From the NCBI GenBank assembly GCA_023395675.1, contig JAEWYL010000243.1, forward strand, positions 1 through 10,265: a DNA stretch of 10,265 nucleotides. The letters are read 5' to 3'. The notes beneath the pieces are model-generated. The model saw only the letters and a program-made list of their open reading frames with translations, was not told the origin of the DNA and searched no databases. The translations under genes were made by a program, and so were the position numbers. Positions 1 through 8,358 of the stretch are shown piece by piece (the stretch's first letter is position 1; each line of letters opens with the position of its first letter). The stretch is from Chloroflexota bacterium (GTDB lineage Bacteria; Chloroflexota; Anaerolineae; Anaerolineales; UBA4823).

Positions 1-50
1 CGCCCGCCCCGCCCCCCCAACTTACCCCCCCCCCGCGCGCTGGCCCCCTC
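1..50. repeat. C-rich low-complexity tract (G-runs on minus strand)
   Basis: Nearly pure C with runs of 3, 4, 7 and 10 (the longest at 25-34), broken by short spacers. The minus strand therefore carries four or more G-runs that could fold into a G-quadruplex. No reading frame or RNA gene is visible here. The change to AT-rich sequence after position 60 is abrupt. A sequencing or assembly artefact at a contig edge is a real alternative. Confidence 0.5.
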
Positions 51-66
51 GAAGCCGCCAGTTTTC

Positions 67-80
67 TAACAAATTTGTTA
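67..80. promoter_or_regulatory. 14-bp perfect palindrome, candidate operator
   Basis: TAACAAATTTGTTA is perfectly self-complementary. It lies 37 bp upstream of a TATAAT box and 104 bp upstream of the kinase start. Its size and position suit a dimeric DNA-binding regulator, but I do not recognise the site and no regulator gene is present. In an AT-rich stretch, chance is possible. Confidence 0.3.
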
Positions 81-116
81 TGTTATCCTTCCAAAAAATC
101 ACGTAAACTGATTAGA

Positions 117-122
117 TATAAT
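117..122 (+). promoter_or_regulatory. Candidate -10 box (TATAAT) for the kinase gene
   Basis: A perfect TATAAT hexamer lies 61 bp upstream of the kinase ATG in AT-rich DNA, which would put transcription start near 129. No good -35 hexamer is seen 16-18 bp upstream, where the sequence is A-rich. The promoter may therefore depend on an activator, or the box may be fortuitous. Confidence 0.4.
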
Positions 123-183
123 CTGCTAATGGTTTTCTACTTATTTAATAATTCTTCACGCAAGGCCTATACTTTCTGACCTT

Positions 184-3100
184 ATGGAACCCTCCGAAGA
201 ACTGCTGCGCTTGAGAGAGCAGTACCGGGAACTGGTGGAGCATATCTCCATCGGCGTCTACCGCACTACCCCTGGCCCCCAGGGGGAGTTCCTCATGGCA
301 AACCAGGCGTTTTTGCACATGACCGGTTTCGACTCCCTGGAAGAGCTGCAGCAGATTACCGTCTCCGACCTGTACGAGAACCCTCGCAACCGGCAGTGGT
401 TTTCGGAGCTGGTGATTGAAACGGGCCGGGTGACCGGGCTGGAATTGAGCTGGAAGCGCCGGGACGGCTCGCCCATGTGGGTCTCGGTTACGGCGCAGCT
501 CGTCCGCGAAGGGGATGAGGTCTTCTTCAACTGTACCTGCGAGGACATCAGCCGCCGCAAGCTGGCTGAACGAGAGAAGCAGAGGCGGGCCGAGGAAATC
601 CGCGCCTTTTACGCCCTCTCGCTCGACCTGACCGCCTCGCGCGACCTCCCTACCCTGCTGCAGACCATCGTGGAACAGGCTGTCAAACTCCTGTGGGGCA
701 GCGCCGGCTCGCTCAGCCTGTGCGACCCGGCCCGGGAGGAGGTGCGCCCGGCTGCCTGGGTCACCTCGCCGGCTGTGGAGACCGTGCCATCCATGTATAA
801 GTACGGGGAGGGGACGATCGGCATCTGCGCCCAGACCGGGCGCCCGCTGATCCTGACGCAGAGCGAAAACTGGGGGGGCCGCCTGGCCCACCTCTCCATC
901 AGCCCGTACTATGCCGTGATCTGCGCCCCGCTGCTGTTCAAGGACGAGGTCAAGGGGGTGCTGCAGGTCCTGGCGGAGGAGAAAAACCGCCGCTTTACCG
1001 ATTCCGACCTGGAACTGCTCACGCTTTTCGCCAACCAGGCGGCGATCGCCATCGAAAACGCCCGCCTGCTGGAGGCAGAGCGCCAGCGCCGCCAGGAGGC
1101 GGAAACTCTGAGCCAGGCCACGGCCGTGCTCAACGCCAGCTTCGACCTGGAGCACGTGCTGGAGAGCATCCTGACCCAGATGGAGCGGGTGGTCCCTTAC
1201 GACAGCGCCTCGATTTTTATCCGCAACCAGGAACACCTGCGCCTGGCGGGCGGGCGGCGCCTGCCCTGCACCGGGCTGATTGACCACGAGTTCCCGGTGG
1301 ACGTCCTTTCCCAGGAGGCCTGGAGCACCGGGCGGGCGGTCATCCTGGAGGACGCGCAGCAGGAAGGGCGCTACCAGGCCTGGGGCGAGGCCGACCGGGT
1401 CCGCAGCTGGATGGGCGTGCCCCTCATCGTGCGCGGCGAGGCGATCGGGCTGGTGACGCTGGACCACTACCAGCCGGGCATCTACGGGCAGCAGCAGGCC
1501 GCCCTGGCCGAGGCTTTCGCCAACCAGGCGGCCATTGCCATCGAGAACGCCCGCCTGTTCGAAGCCGAGCGAAAGGCCCGCGAGCAGGCGGATGCCCTGC
1601 GCAATGCCGCCCAGATGGTGAGCACCAGCCTGTCGCTGGACGAGGTGCTGGACGCCGTCCTCGAGGGGCTGGGCCGGGTGCTGAATATTGACAGCGGGGG
1701 GGTGCTGCTGGTGGAGGGGAACCGGCTGGCGATCAAGGTCGGAAAAGGCTACCAGAATTTCTGCGATCCGAAATACATCCCCACCCTGAGCCTGGAGCTC
1801 GACAGCGAATATGCGGCGGCCGAGGTATTGAAGACCGGGCAGCCCCTGGTCCTGACGGATGCGCAGAACGACAGGCGCTGGAAAGCGCAGGAGATCGGGG
1901 CGCACGTGCAGTCGTGGCTGGGCGTCCCGCTCCAGGCGCGGGAGAAGACCATCGGGCTGCTGAGCCTGGACCGGGTGACGCTCGACGGGTTCACCCCCGA
2001 GGAGGTGGCGCTGGCGCAGACTTTCGCCGCCCATGTCTCGGCAGCCATTGATAATGCCCGCCTGTACGAGGCCGCCGAGCGGCGGGCCGCCGAGCTGGAG
2101 GCCATTCACCGCGCCAGCATCAGCCTGACCTCCAGTCTGGAGCTGCGCCAGGTGCTGGACTCCATTTTGAGAAGCGTGATGGACATCGTCCCGGAGATGC
2201 AGGACAGTATCATCTACCTGTACAGTCCGGAAAACGGGGGCGTGCTGCAGTTCGGGTCTGCCCTGTCGGCACGCGGGCAGATGGATGGCTCCTGGCAGCA
2301 GCCGCGCCGGGAGGGCCTGACTTACACCGTGGCCCACTCCGGGCAGACCGTGGTGGTGCCGGATATCCGCCGCCACCCGCTGTATCTCAACGCCCCGAAC
2401 GACTGGACCGGCTCGATTGTGGGCATCCCGCTCAAAATCGGCGAGCGTGTGGTGGGGGTGATGAATATCGCCTACCACGCGCCGCGCCATTTCGCCCCGG
2501 AAGAGCTGCGCCGGATACGCCTGCTGGGCGACCAGGCCGCCATCGCCATTGAAAACGCGCGCCTCTTCGAAGCTGCCGCCACAGAGCGCCGCCATCTCAG
2601 CCTGCTCTACCAGGTCGGCCAGGAGCTTACCGCCAGCCTGGACCCGGACTATATCATGAGCCGGGCGCTGACCCTCGCCTGCCAGGCCCTGAGCGGCATG
2701 ATGGGGCGCGCCTTCGTCTTAGTCCCCGGCGAAGAACGCCTGCGCCTGACCGCCATGTACGGTTGGCCCGACTACTCGCTGGAAGAGGTGGACCGGACAC
2801 TGAACCTCACCCCCTCGCGCGGGCTGAGCGGTTGGGTTTTCAAGCACCGCCAGGCGGTCGTCATCCCGGATACCCACAAAGAAAAACGCTGGATTAAAAA
2901 CCTGGGCCTGATGGACAACGCCCGTTCGGCTGTCAGCGCGCCCGTCATGGCGGGCGACCGGGCCCTGGGCGTGTTTACCCTGATGCACCCCTCGCCGGGG
3001 ATTTTTACGGACGAACACCTGCACCTGCTCCAGGCCATCTGCCAGCAGGTCGGCCTGGCGTTGAGCAACGCCAGCCGCTACCAGGAGATCAACCGCAGGC

Positions 3101-5061
3101 TGGCGGAGAAGACCCTGATCCACGACCTGGCGCAGACCTTCAACCAGCGTCTGGAAGTCTGCATCCTGCTGGAGGAGGTGGTCAAGGGGCTTGCCAGGGA
3201 GTTCGGTTATCCCCAGGTGCGCATTTTCCTGGTCGAGGGGGACGAGCTCGTGCTGAAGGCCTGCCACGGGCCTGTGCCCGAGCGCGAGCGCTTCTCGCTC
3301 TCCGAAGGGGTGATCGGCAGGGTAGCCCGCACCGGAAAATCGGTCTTCCTGCCCGACGTGACCCAGGACTCCGATTACGAAGCCTGCATCCCCGAAACCC
3401 GGGCGGAGCTGGCGGTCCCCATTTACCGGGGCGGGCTGGTGGTGGGCGTGATCAATGTGGAGACCGACCTTCCGTTCGATCTGAGCATCCAGGACCTGGA
3501 CCTCTTGCAGGTGCTGGGCGTGCAGATTTCGATCGCCCTGGAGAACGCCGTCCTGTTCGAGCGCGCCCGCGAAAGCCTGCTGGAGCTGGAGCGCGCCCTG
3601 GAACACCTGCCCGTGGGGGTGCTGCTGCTGGACCGTGAGCACCGGCTGCTGGCCTCCAACCCCATCGCCCGTTCCATTCTGCAGGCGCTCTCGGTGGATC
3701 TCTCGCAGGGCTACCTGCACCAGATTGGCCCATTCTTCATCACGGAGCTCACCGCCCGGCATGCCGACCCGAGCCCGCTCCAGCTCACCCTGAAGGGGAA
3801 ATCGCCGCGTTACTTTGAGGCCCTCGCCCGCCCGGTCGGGGAAGAGTTCCAGCGCTGGGTGCTGACCCTGCGGGAGGTGACCGAGGAGCGCAACAGCCAG
3901 ATACGCATCCAGATGCAGGACCGCCTGGCTACCGTGGGGCAGCTCGCGGCGGGCATCGCCCACGATTTCAACAACATCCTGGCAGCCATACAGGTTTATA
4001 CCGACCTGCTCCATTACGACGTGGGGCTGGCAGCCCTGAGCCACGAGCGCCTGGGGATCATCCAGGAGCAGGTGCAGCGGGCCTCCAGCCTGATCCGCCA
4101 GATCCTGGACTTCAGCCGGCGCTCGGTGATGGAGCAGAGCAGGATGGACCTGCTGCCATTTTTAAAGGAGTTTGTCAAGATGCTGGGCCGGGTGATGCCC
4201 GAGAGCATCCTCATCGAGCTGGGGACCCCGCCGGAACCGGTCGTGGTAAACGCCGACCCCACCCGCCTGCAGCAGGTGCTGATGAACCTGGCTTTGAACG
4301 CCCGGGACGCCATGCCGGGGGGCGGGCGGCTGTTTTTCGAACTCTCCAGGTTCAGCCTGCAGCCCGAGGAACCCGCGCCGCTGGCCTTGCTGCCGCCCGG
4401 CGATTGGATCACCCTGACGGTCAAAGACGAGGGCGTGGGCATCCCGGAGGAGAACCTGCCGCATATTTACGAGCCTTTCTTCACCACCAAGGTAGTGGGC
4501 GAGGGCACCGGGCTGGGCCTGGCCCAGGTCTACGGCATCATCAAACAGCACGACGGCTTCATCGACGCGAGCAGCCAGCCCGGAGAGGGGACGGCCTTCA
4601 CCCTCTATCTCCCGGCGCTGGAAGGCCCCGGAGAGCGGGAGAGCGTCCCGCAGGTGTTCGAAAGCCTGGACGGGGTCGGGAAAGAGGTGCTGGTGGTCGA
4701 GGACGACCCGGCGACCTGCGACGCGCTGGAGGCGCTGCTGGAGACCCACAACTACCGGGTGATGACCGCCGAGAACGGGCTGGATGCATTAAAAATCTAC
4801 GAGGATAAGCAGCTCTCGAACGGCGTTCCGCCGGTATCGCTGGTGATCAGCGATATCGTCATGCCGAAGATGGGCGGGCTGGCCCTTTATGAGGCCCTGC
4901 GCCAGCGCTGGCCCGAGGTGAAGATGCTGTTCATTACCGGGCATCCTCTGAACAGCGAGAGCCAGGTCCTGCTCGAAGAAGGCCGGGTCTCCTGGCTGCA
5001 AAAACCTTTCTCCGTGCAGCAGTTTATTTCCTCCGTCAAAAAGCTGGCGCCCGGGGAGTAG
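184..5061 (+). CDS. Cytoplasmic hybrid sensor histidine kinase (PAS, six GAF, PAS-like, HisKA, HATPase_c, receiver)
   Basis: A 1625-residue multi-sensor two-component kinase that should autophosphorylate on His and pass the phosphate to its own receiver Asp. An N-terminal PAS domain (about 10-125) ends in an EDISRRK linker. Six GAF-type modules follow, ending near residues 295, 459, 629, 796, 966 and 1126; most close with variants of NQAAIAIENARLFEAE, the helix joining one module to the next. A weak PAS-like segment lies at about 1135-1240. The HisKA motif AGIAHDFNNIL has phospho-acceptor His1260. The ATPase shows an N box (NLALNARDAM, about 1368), a G1 box (DEGVGIP, Asp1415) and a G2 box (GEGTGLGL, about 1439). 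The receiver has acidic Asp1507/Asp1508, acceptor Asp1557 in SDIVMP and Lys1607 in QKPF. All catalytic residues are present. No signal peptide or membrane segment is seen, so it should be soluble. No separate response regulator or output gene is adjacent. Ligands of the GAF domains cannot be read. The ATG at 184 has only a weak, distant AAGG upstream, so the start is less certain than the gene. Confidence 0.95.
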   Translation: MEPSEELLRLREQYRELVEHISIGVYRTTPGPQGEFLMANQAFLHMTGFDSLEELQQITVSDLYENPRNRQWFSELVIETGRVTGLELSWKRRDGSPMWVSVTAQLVREGDEVFFNCTCEDISRRKLAEREKQRRAEEIRAFYALSLDLTASRDLPTLLQTIVEQAVKLLWGSAGSLSLCDPAREEVRPAAWVTSPAVETVPSMYKYGEGTIGICAQTGRPLILTQSENWGGRLAHLSISPYYAVICAPLLFKDEVKGVLQVLAEEKNRRFTDSDLELLTLFANQAAIAIENARLLEAERQRRQEAETLSQATAVLNASFDLEHVLESILTQMERVVPYDSASIFIRNQEHLRLAGGRRLPCTGLIDHEFPVDVLSQEAWSTGRAVILEDAQQEGRYQAWGEADRVRSWMGVPLIVRGEAIGLVTLDHYQPGIYGQQQAALAEAFANQAAIAIENARLFEAERKAREQADALRNAAQMVSTSLSLDEVLDAVLEGLGRVLNIDSGGVLLVEGNRLAIKVGKGYQNFCDPKYIPTLSLELDSEYAAAEVLKTGQPLVLTDAQNDRRWKAQEIGAHVQSWLGVPLQAREKTIGLLSLDRVTLDGFTPEEVALAQTFAAHVSAAIDNARLYEAAERRAAELEAIHRASISLTSSLELRQVLDSILRSVMDIVPEMQDSIIYLYSPENGGVLQFGSALSARGQMDGSWQQPRREGLTYTVAHSGQTVVVPDIRRHPLYLNAPNDWTGSIVGIPLKIGERVVGVMNIAYHAPRHFAPEELRRIRLLGDQAAIAIENARLFEAAATERRHLSLLYQVGQELTASLDPDYIMSRALTLACQALSGMMGRAFVLVPGEERLRLTAMYGWPDYSLEEVDRTLNLTPSRGLSGWVFKHRQAVVIPDTHKEKRWIKNLGLMDNARSAVSAPVMAGDRALGVFTLMHPSPGIFTDEHLHLLQAICQQVGLALSNASRYQEINRRLAEKTLIHDLAQTFNQRLEVCILLEEVVKGLAREFGYPQVRIFLVEGDELVLKACHGPVPERERFSLSEGVIGRVARTGKSVFLPDVTQDSDYEACIPETRAELAVPIYRGGLVVGVINVETDLPFDLSIQDLDLLQVLGVQISIALENAVLFERARESLLELERALEHLPVGVLLLDREHRLLASNPIARSILQALSVDLSQGYLHQIGPFFITELTARHADPSPLQLTLKGKSPRYFEALARPVGEEFQRWVLTLREVTEERNSQIRIQMQDRLATVGQLAAGIAHDFNNILAAIQVYTDLLHYDVGLAALSHERLGIIQEQVQRASSLIRQILDFSRRSVMEQSRMDLLPFLKEFVKMLGRVMPESILIELGTPPEPVVVNADPTRLQQVLMNLALNARDAMPGGGRLFFELSRFSLQPEEPAPLALLPPGDWITLTVKDEGVGIPEENLPHIYEPFFTTKVVGEGTGLGLAQVYGIIKQHDGFIDASSQPGEGTAFTLYLPALEGPGERESVPQVFESLDGVGKEVLVVEDDPATCDALEALLETHNYRVMTAENGLDALKIYEDKQLSNGVPPVSLVISDIVMPKMGGLALYEALRQRWPEVKMLFITGHPLNSESQVLLEEGRVSWLQKPFSVQQFISSVKKLAPGE

Positions 5062-5124
5062 CCGGAAGTTCCACGGCGACCGAAGTCGCTGAATAGCGCC
5101 CAGCCCCGATTGAGGGCGGGAAAC

Positions 5125-5171
5125 GCGATGTCCAAAAATTCGGCGCAAAGCGCCGAATTTTTGGACATCGC
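5125..5171. terminator. Bidirectional intrinsic terminator, 22-bp perfect stem
   Basis: A perfect inverted repeat (arms 5125-5146 and 5150-5171, AAA loop) sits between two convergent genes, 63 bp after the kinase stop and 34 bp beyond the ATPase stop. The inner GC-rich part (TTCGGCGC/GCGCCGAA) is flanked by A5 on the left and T5 on the right. A transcript from either side therefore makes a GC hairpin followed by U residues. The outer GCGATGTCC/GGACATCGC arms extend the stem beyond what a terminator needs. Confidence 0.85.
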
Positions 5172-5205
5172 TAATTTCCCCCTTCACAGGGGCAGTACTA
5201 CACCT

Positions 5206-5982
5206 TCACATTCTCCCATCCGGCAGCACCAGCGGGGTGCCGTAATCGGGATGGGGGACGATGTGCACCGGGACCTGGTAAGCTGCGGTCACCAGATCGG
5301 GGGTGAGCACCTCCTCCGGCGTGCCCACCGCCCGCAGCCTGCCCCCGACCAGCAGGGCCACCCGGTCGGCATACAGGGCCGCCAGGTTGAGGTCGTGCAG
5401 CGCCATCAGAACGGCGCGCTTTTCCCCGGTCGCCAGCGTGCGGGCCAGGTTCAGCAGCGCGGTCTGGTGCTGGAGGTCCAGGTGGGCGGTGGGCTCGTCC
5501 ATGAGCAGCACGGGGGTATCCTGGGCCACGGCCCGCGCCAGCAGGACGCGCTGCTGCTCGCCGCCGGAGAGCTCCCCGATGCGCCGCCCGGAGAGCTCTC
5601 CGGTGGCGGTCTGGTCCATGGCCCAGCGGGCCCGCTCCCGGTCTCTGGGGTCCGTCTGCCCGAGCCAGCCCAGGTAGGGGGTGCGCCCGAGCAGGACCGT
5701 CTGCCAGACCGTGTAATCGGCCGGCAGGCGGCGCGCCTGCGGGACCACCGCCAGGCAGCGCGCCCGCTCCGCCGGAGAGATCCGGCTCAGGTCTTTCCCG
5801 TCCAGCCGCAGCTCCCCCGACCGGGCCGGGATCACGCCGCTGATGGCTTTGATGAGGGTGCTCTTCCCGGCCCCGTTTGGGCCGATCAGGGCCACGATCT
5901 CCCCCGGGTGCACGCACAGGTCAATCTCGTGCAGCACGGTGCGGGGTCCATAATTTACCACCAGGTTTTTGATTTCCAGCAT
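5206..5982 (-). CDS. btuD: Cobalamin-type ABC transporter ATP-binding protein
   Basis: A 258-residue ABC ATPase that should drive import through the FecCD-type permease encoded just upstream. Visible motifs are Walker A GPNGAGKS (34-41), signature LSGGEQQR (138-145), Walker B VLLMDEPT with catalytic Glu163 and an H-loop His196 (MALHDLN). These match the FecE/BtuD/HmuV branch of importers. The ATG at 5982 is preferred because GGAG lies 5 nt upstream. A GTG at 5997 would add five residues but puts that ribosome-binding site inside the gene. It is the last gene of the three-gene operon and ends before the bidirectional terminator. The cobalamin assignment rests on the riboswitch at the head of the operon. 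By sequence alone heme or siderophore could not be excluded. Confidence 0.92.
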   Translation of the reverse strand: MLEIKNLVVNYGPRTVLHEIDLCVHPGEIVALIGPNGAGKSTLIKAISGVIPARSGELRLDGKDLSRISPAERARCLAVVPQARRLPADYTVWQTVLLGRTPYLGWLGQTDPRDRERARWAMDQTATGELSGRRIGELSGGEQQRVLLARAVAQDTPVLLMDEPTAHLDLQHQTALLNLARTLATGEKRAVLMALHDLNLAALYADRVALLVGGRLRAVGTPEEVLTPDLVTAAYQVPVHIVPHPDYGTPLVLPDGRM

Positions 5983-6031
5983 TTCCACTCCAACCACAAA
6001 ACAGGGCTCGGGCGTCCCCCTGAACGCTCCA

Positions 6032-7069
6032 TCACTCCTCCCGGTAGCCGCGCGAGCGGCGCAGAACCCAGAGGAAGAACGGCGCGCCGGCCAGCGCAGT
6101 CATGATGCCCACCGGCAGCTCCTGCGGCGCCAGCAGGACGCGCGCCAGCAGGTCGAAGAGCAGCAGCGAGGCAGCCCCGCCCAGGATGGACAGGGGGATC
6201 AGGCTGCGGTAATCGGGGCCCCAGAGCATGCGGGCCACGTGCGGGACGATCAGGCCCACGAAGCCGATCAGCCCCGAGTAGGCGATGGCGGCCGCGGTCG
6301 CCAGGGACGAACCGATGATCAGGATCAGGCGCACCCGCTCCACCCGCAGCCCGAGCTGCCGGGCCTGGTCCTCGCCGAACTGGAGCACGTTGAGCGCGTG
6401 GCCCGAGAGCAGCAGCACCACCAGGCCGAGGATCACGTAAGGCAGGGCGCCCAGGACGGGGTCCCAGCCGCCCATGGCGGAGCCGCCCAGCAGCCAGACC
6501 AGCGCCCGCCGCACCTCCCCCTGGGAACGCAGCATCAGGAAGGAAGTGAGGGCGGTGGCGAAGGAGCTGATCGCCACGCCGGCCAGGATCAGGGTGGTGG
6601 TCCCCTGGCCGCCCCCGCCCGAGAAGACGGCCCGCTGCGAGAGCAGGTACACCAGGAGCACGGTCAGCAGGGCGCCCAGGAAGGCGGCCGCCGGCACGCT
6701 GAAAATTCCGAGCAGGCTCTGGGGCCACTGGATGGACATGGCCATCACGGCCCCGAGCCCGGCGCCCGAGGCGGCCCCGATCAGGTATGGATCGGCCAGG
6801 GGATTGCGGAACAGGCCCTGGTAGGCCGCGCCGCTCCCGGCCAGGGCGGCCCCGGTAAGCGCCATGAGCACAGTGTGGGGCAGGCGAATATCGAAGACGA
6901 TCACGGCTGCGGTATCCGCCTGCGAACCGCCCAGAGCCAGGAGCCGGTCGGAGATCAGGCGCAGCAGGGTCCCCGGGGAGATGTACACCGCCCCGAAGGC
7001 GATGCTGAGCACCAGCGCCAGCGCGAGGAAGCAGAGGGTGATGAGATAGGGGAGGATGTTCTTCTGCAT
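6032..7069 (-). CDS. btuC: FecCD/BtuC-family ABC transporter permease
   Basis: A 345-residue integral membrane protein, the usual length for this family (about 330-350), which dimerises to form the translocation path. It is very hydrophobic throughout, consistent with about ten membrane helices. Family landmarks are NPLADPYLIGAASGAG near residue 90, TTTLILAGVAISS, the coupling segment around GEDQARQLGLRVERV, GLIGFVGLIVPHVAR and the end segment LPVGIMTALAGAPFF. It lies 65 bp downstream of the binding-protein gene and 49 bp upstream of the ATPase ATG. There is no purine-rich ribosome-binding site before the ATG. Instead a 15-bp imperfect hairpin ends 14 nt upstream, so translation or message stability may differ from that of the first gene. 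Substrate is inferred as corrinoid from the leader riboswitch. Confidence 0.92.
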   Translation of the reverse strand: MQKNILPYLITLCFLALALVLSIAFGAVYISPGTLLRLISDRLLALGGSQADTAAVIVFDIRLPHTVLMALTGAALAGSGAAYQGLFRNPLADPYLIGAASGAGLGAVMAMSIQWPQSLLGIFSVPAAAFLGALLTVLLVYLLSQRAVFSGGGGQGTTTLILAGVAISSFATALTSFLMLRSQGEVRRALVWLLGGSAMGGWDPVLGALPYVILGLVVLLLSGHALNVLQFGEDQARQLGLRVERVRLILIIGSSLATAAAIAYSGLIGFVGLIVPHVARMLWGPDYRSLIPLSILGGAASLLLFDLLARVLLAPQELPVGIMTALAGAPFFLWVLRRSRGYREE

Positions 7070-7083
7070 GGTTGCTCGGGAGG

Positions 7084-7118
7084 GGCTGCCCCGGGAGTTC
7101 AGGACTCCGGGGGCAGCC
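7084..7118 (-). promoter_or_regulatory. Intercistronic hairpin between btuF and btuC
   Basis: Two 15-nt arms (7084-7098 and 7104-7118) pair with a single G-G mismatch around a TCAGG loop. The structure falls in the 65-nt gap after the binding-protein stop codon. No T-tract follows in the operon direction, so a full terminator is unlikely. In other binding-protein transporters, hairpins at this place protect the upstream message so that more binding protein than permease is made. That role is inferred here. Confidence 0.6.
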
Positions 7119-7134
7119 TGGCGCCCCGGCCGTC

Positions 7135-8163
7135 CTAGCCGGCCAATTCAGGGTGCAGCAGCTCCACCAGAGCTTCCAGCGCGTCCACCAGGCGCGGGCC
7201 GGGCCGGCTGGCCAGGTTATCGTCAAACGGGTGGATCTGGTTATTCTTCACCGCTTCCATATTCTCCCAACCCGGACGGGCGGCCACCGATTCCGGCGTG
7301 ATCCCGTAGGCCGCGTCGCCCAGCAGAATGATGTCGGGGTTCTGGACCAGGAGCTCTTCGGCGCTCATCTGGGCCCAGGGCGTATCCAGGACGCCGGCCA
7401 CGTTCTGCCCGCCCGCCATCTGGATCAGCGAGTCCATGAAAGTGCCCGGGCCGGCGGTATAGGGCGCGTCCGGGTCGCTGGCGTCGAGCTCATAAAAGAC
7501 CTTCGGCCGCTCCGTCACCCCGGCAGCTTTCTCGACCACCGCAGCCACGCGCTGCTCCAGGCTCTGCGCCAGCGCTTCCGCCTCCTCCTGGTGTCCGGTC
7601 AGCTCTCCGACGATGCGCAGGTTCTCATACACCCCCTCCAGCTCGACGGGGTTCTTCAGGTAATAGACGGTCAGGCCCAGGTCTTCGAGGACGCCGACCA
7701 GTTCGGGCGGGTTGAGCTCGGAGGCCAGCACCAGGTCCGGCTGCAGGCTGACGAGCGTTTCAGTGTTGAACTCGCCGAAAGAACCGCCCACTTTCGTCAG
7801 CGCTTTGGCCTCCTCGGGGTAATCGCTGAACTCATCCGCCCCCACAACCTGGGCGCCTGCTCCCACCGCGAAAAGGACCTCGGTGTTGGAGGGCGCGAGA
7901 GAGATGATGCGCTGCGCAGGGCCTGGCAGGGTCACGCTGCGCTCCAGGCCGTCGGTGAATTCCAGCCCACCGGCGGGGGCTGCGGGCGGTTCGGTCTCGA
8001 CCGGCTCGGGCGCCTGGGGTTCGGTGGGGGCGGCCTCGGCGGGCGCGGTCGGGGGAGCGCTCTGCTCGGGAGCGGGGGTGGAGGCCGGGCTGCAGGCTGC
8101 AAGCGCCAGGCACAGGATCAGGAAAAGCAGGGGCAGGGGGGAGATGCGCTTCATATTCATCAT
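7135..8163 (-). CDS. btuF: Corrinoid-type ABC transporter substrate-binding lipoprotein
   Basis: A 342-residue exported binding protein. It has a lipoprotein signal peptide: Lys/Arg at the N-terminus, a hydrophobic core LPLLFLILCLALA, and lipobox LAAC with Cys24 as the lipidated residue. A linker of about 40 residues rich in Pro, Ala, Thr and Glu follows and probably tethers the domain. The rest is a periplasmic-binding fold of the BtuF/FhuD class (PF01497-like), with TDGLERSVTLPGPAQRIISL then APSNTEVLFAVG and a two-lobe length. It is first in the operon, directly under a cobalamin riboswitch, so a cobalamin or other corrinoid cargo is likely. There are three possible starts, at 8163, 8160 and 8154. 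The AAGG in the leader is 3, 6 and 12 nt from them, so 8160 is the best spaced; the longest form is given here. No lid or docking residues were assigned. Confidence 0.9.
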   Translation of the reverse strand: MMNMKRISPLPLLFLILCLALAACSPASTPAPEQSAPPTAPAEAAPTEPQAPEPVETEPPAAPAGGLEFTDGLERSVTLPGPAQRIISLAPSNTEVLFAVGAGAQVVGADEFSDYPEEAKALTKVGGSFGEFNTETLVSLQPDLVLASELNPPELVGVLEDLGLTVYYLKNPVELEGVYENLRIVGELTGHQEEAEALAQSLEQRVAAVVEKAAGVTERPKVFYELDASDPDAPYTAGPGTFMDSLIQMAGGQNVAGVLDTPWAQMSAEELLVQNPDIILLGDAAYGITPESVAARPGWENMEAVKNNQIHPFDDNLASRPGPRLVDALEALVELLHPELAG

Positions 8164-8256
8164 TAACCTTACTCAATGGTCATCAGGATAATCGGGCCGG
8201 TCCCGCCGGTTGGCGTCTTCTTCCGGCAAGTTTATGCATGGGTCTCTGGTCTGTAC

Positions 8257-8291
8257 GGCAGGGAAATAAAAACCCCTGCCGCAGGACAGGG
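8257..8291 (-). terminator. Riboswitch expression platform: terminator with overlapping alternative hairpin
   Basis: On the minus strand CCCTG-T-CC (from 8291) pairs with GGCAGGG (8280-8274) and is followed by TTTTTATTT (8272-8264), a standard intrinsic terminator. The same GGCAGGG can instead pair perfectly over 7 bp with CCCTGCC (8263-8257), putting the T-tract in the loop and abolishing the terminator. It lies about 70 nt after the cobalamin aptamer and about 100 nt before the btuF start, so it probably sets read-through into the operon. Confidence 0.75.
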
Positions 8292-8358
8292 AGTTGAGCG
8301 CTTCAGAACTGGATTGTGCTCGTTCCCACCTCCTTTCTGCGAGGCTGTGGTGAACCCA

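Noticed and set aside
145..2595. Long minus-strand open frame of 816 codons opposite the kinase
   Set aside because: It mirrors the codon pattern of the high-GC kinase on the other strand, is rich in His, Gln and Gly with no domain, and the plus-strand frame has clear PAS, GAF and kinase motifs.
2719..4044. Minus-strand open frame of 441 codons opposite the kinase
   Set aside because: Antisense shadow with low-complexity composition and no recognisable motif.
5110..6105. Plus-strand frame of 331 codons over the ATPase gene
   Set aside because: It begins inside the bidirectional terminator and runs antisense to a gene with all ABC motifs.
7072..8166. Plus-strand frame of 364 codons over the binding-protein gene
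   Set aside because: Antisense to a gene with signal peptide, lipobox and binding-protein motifs; its own product looks like GC-rich shadow sequence.
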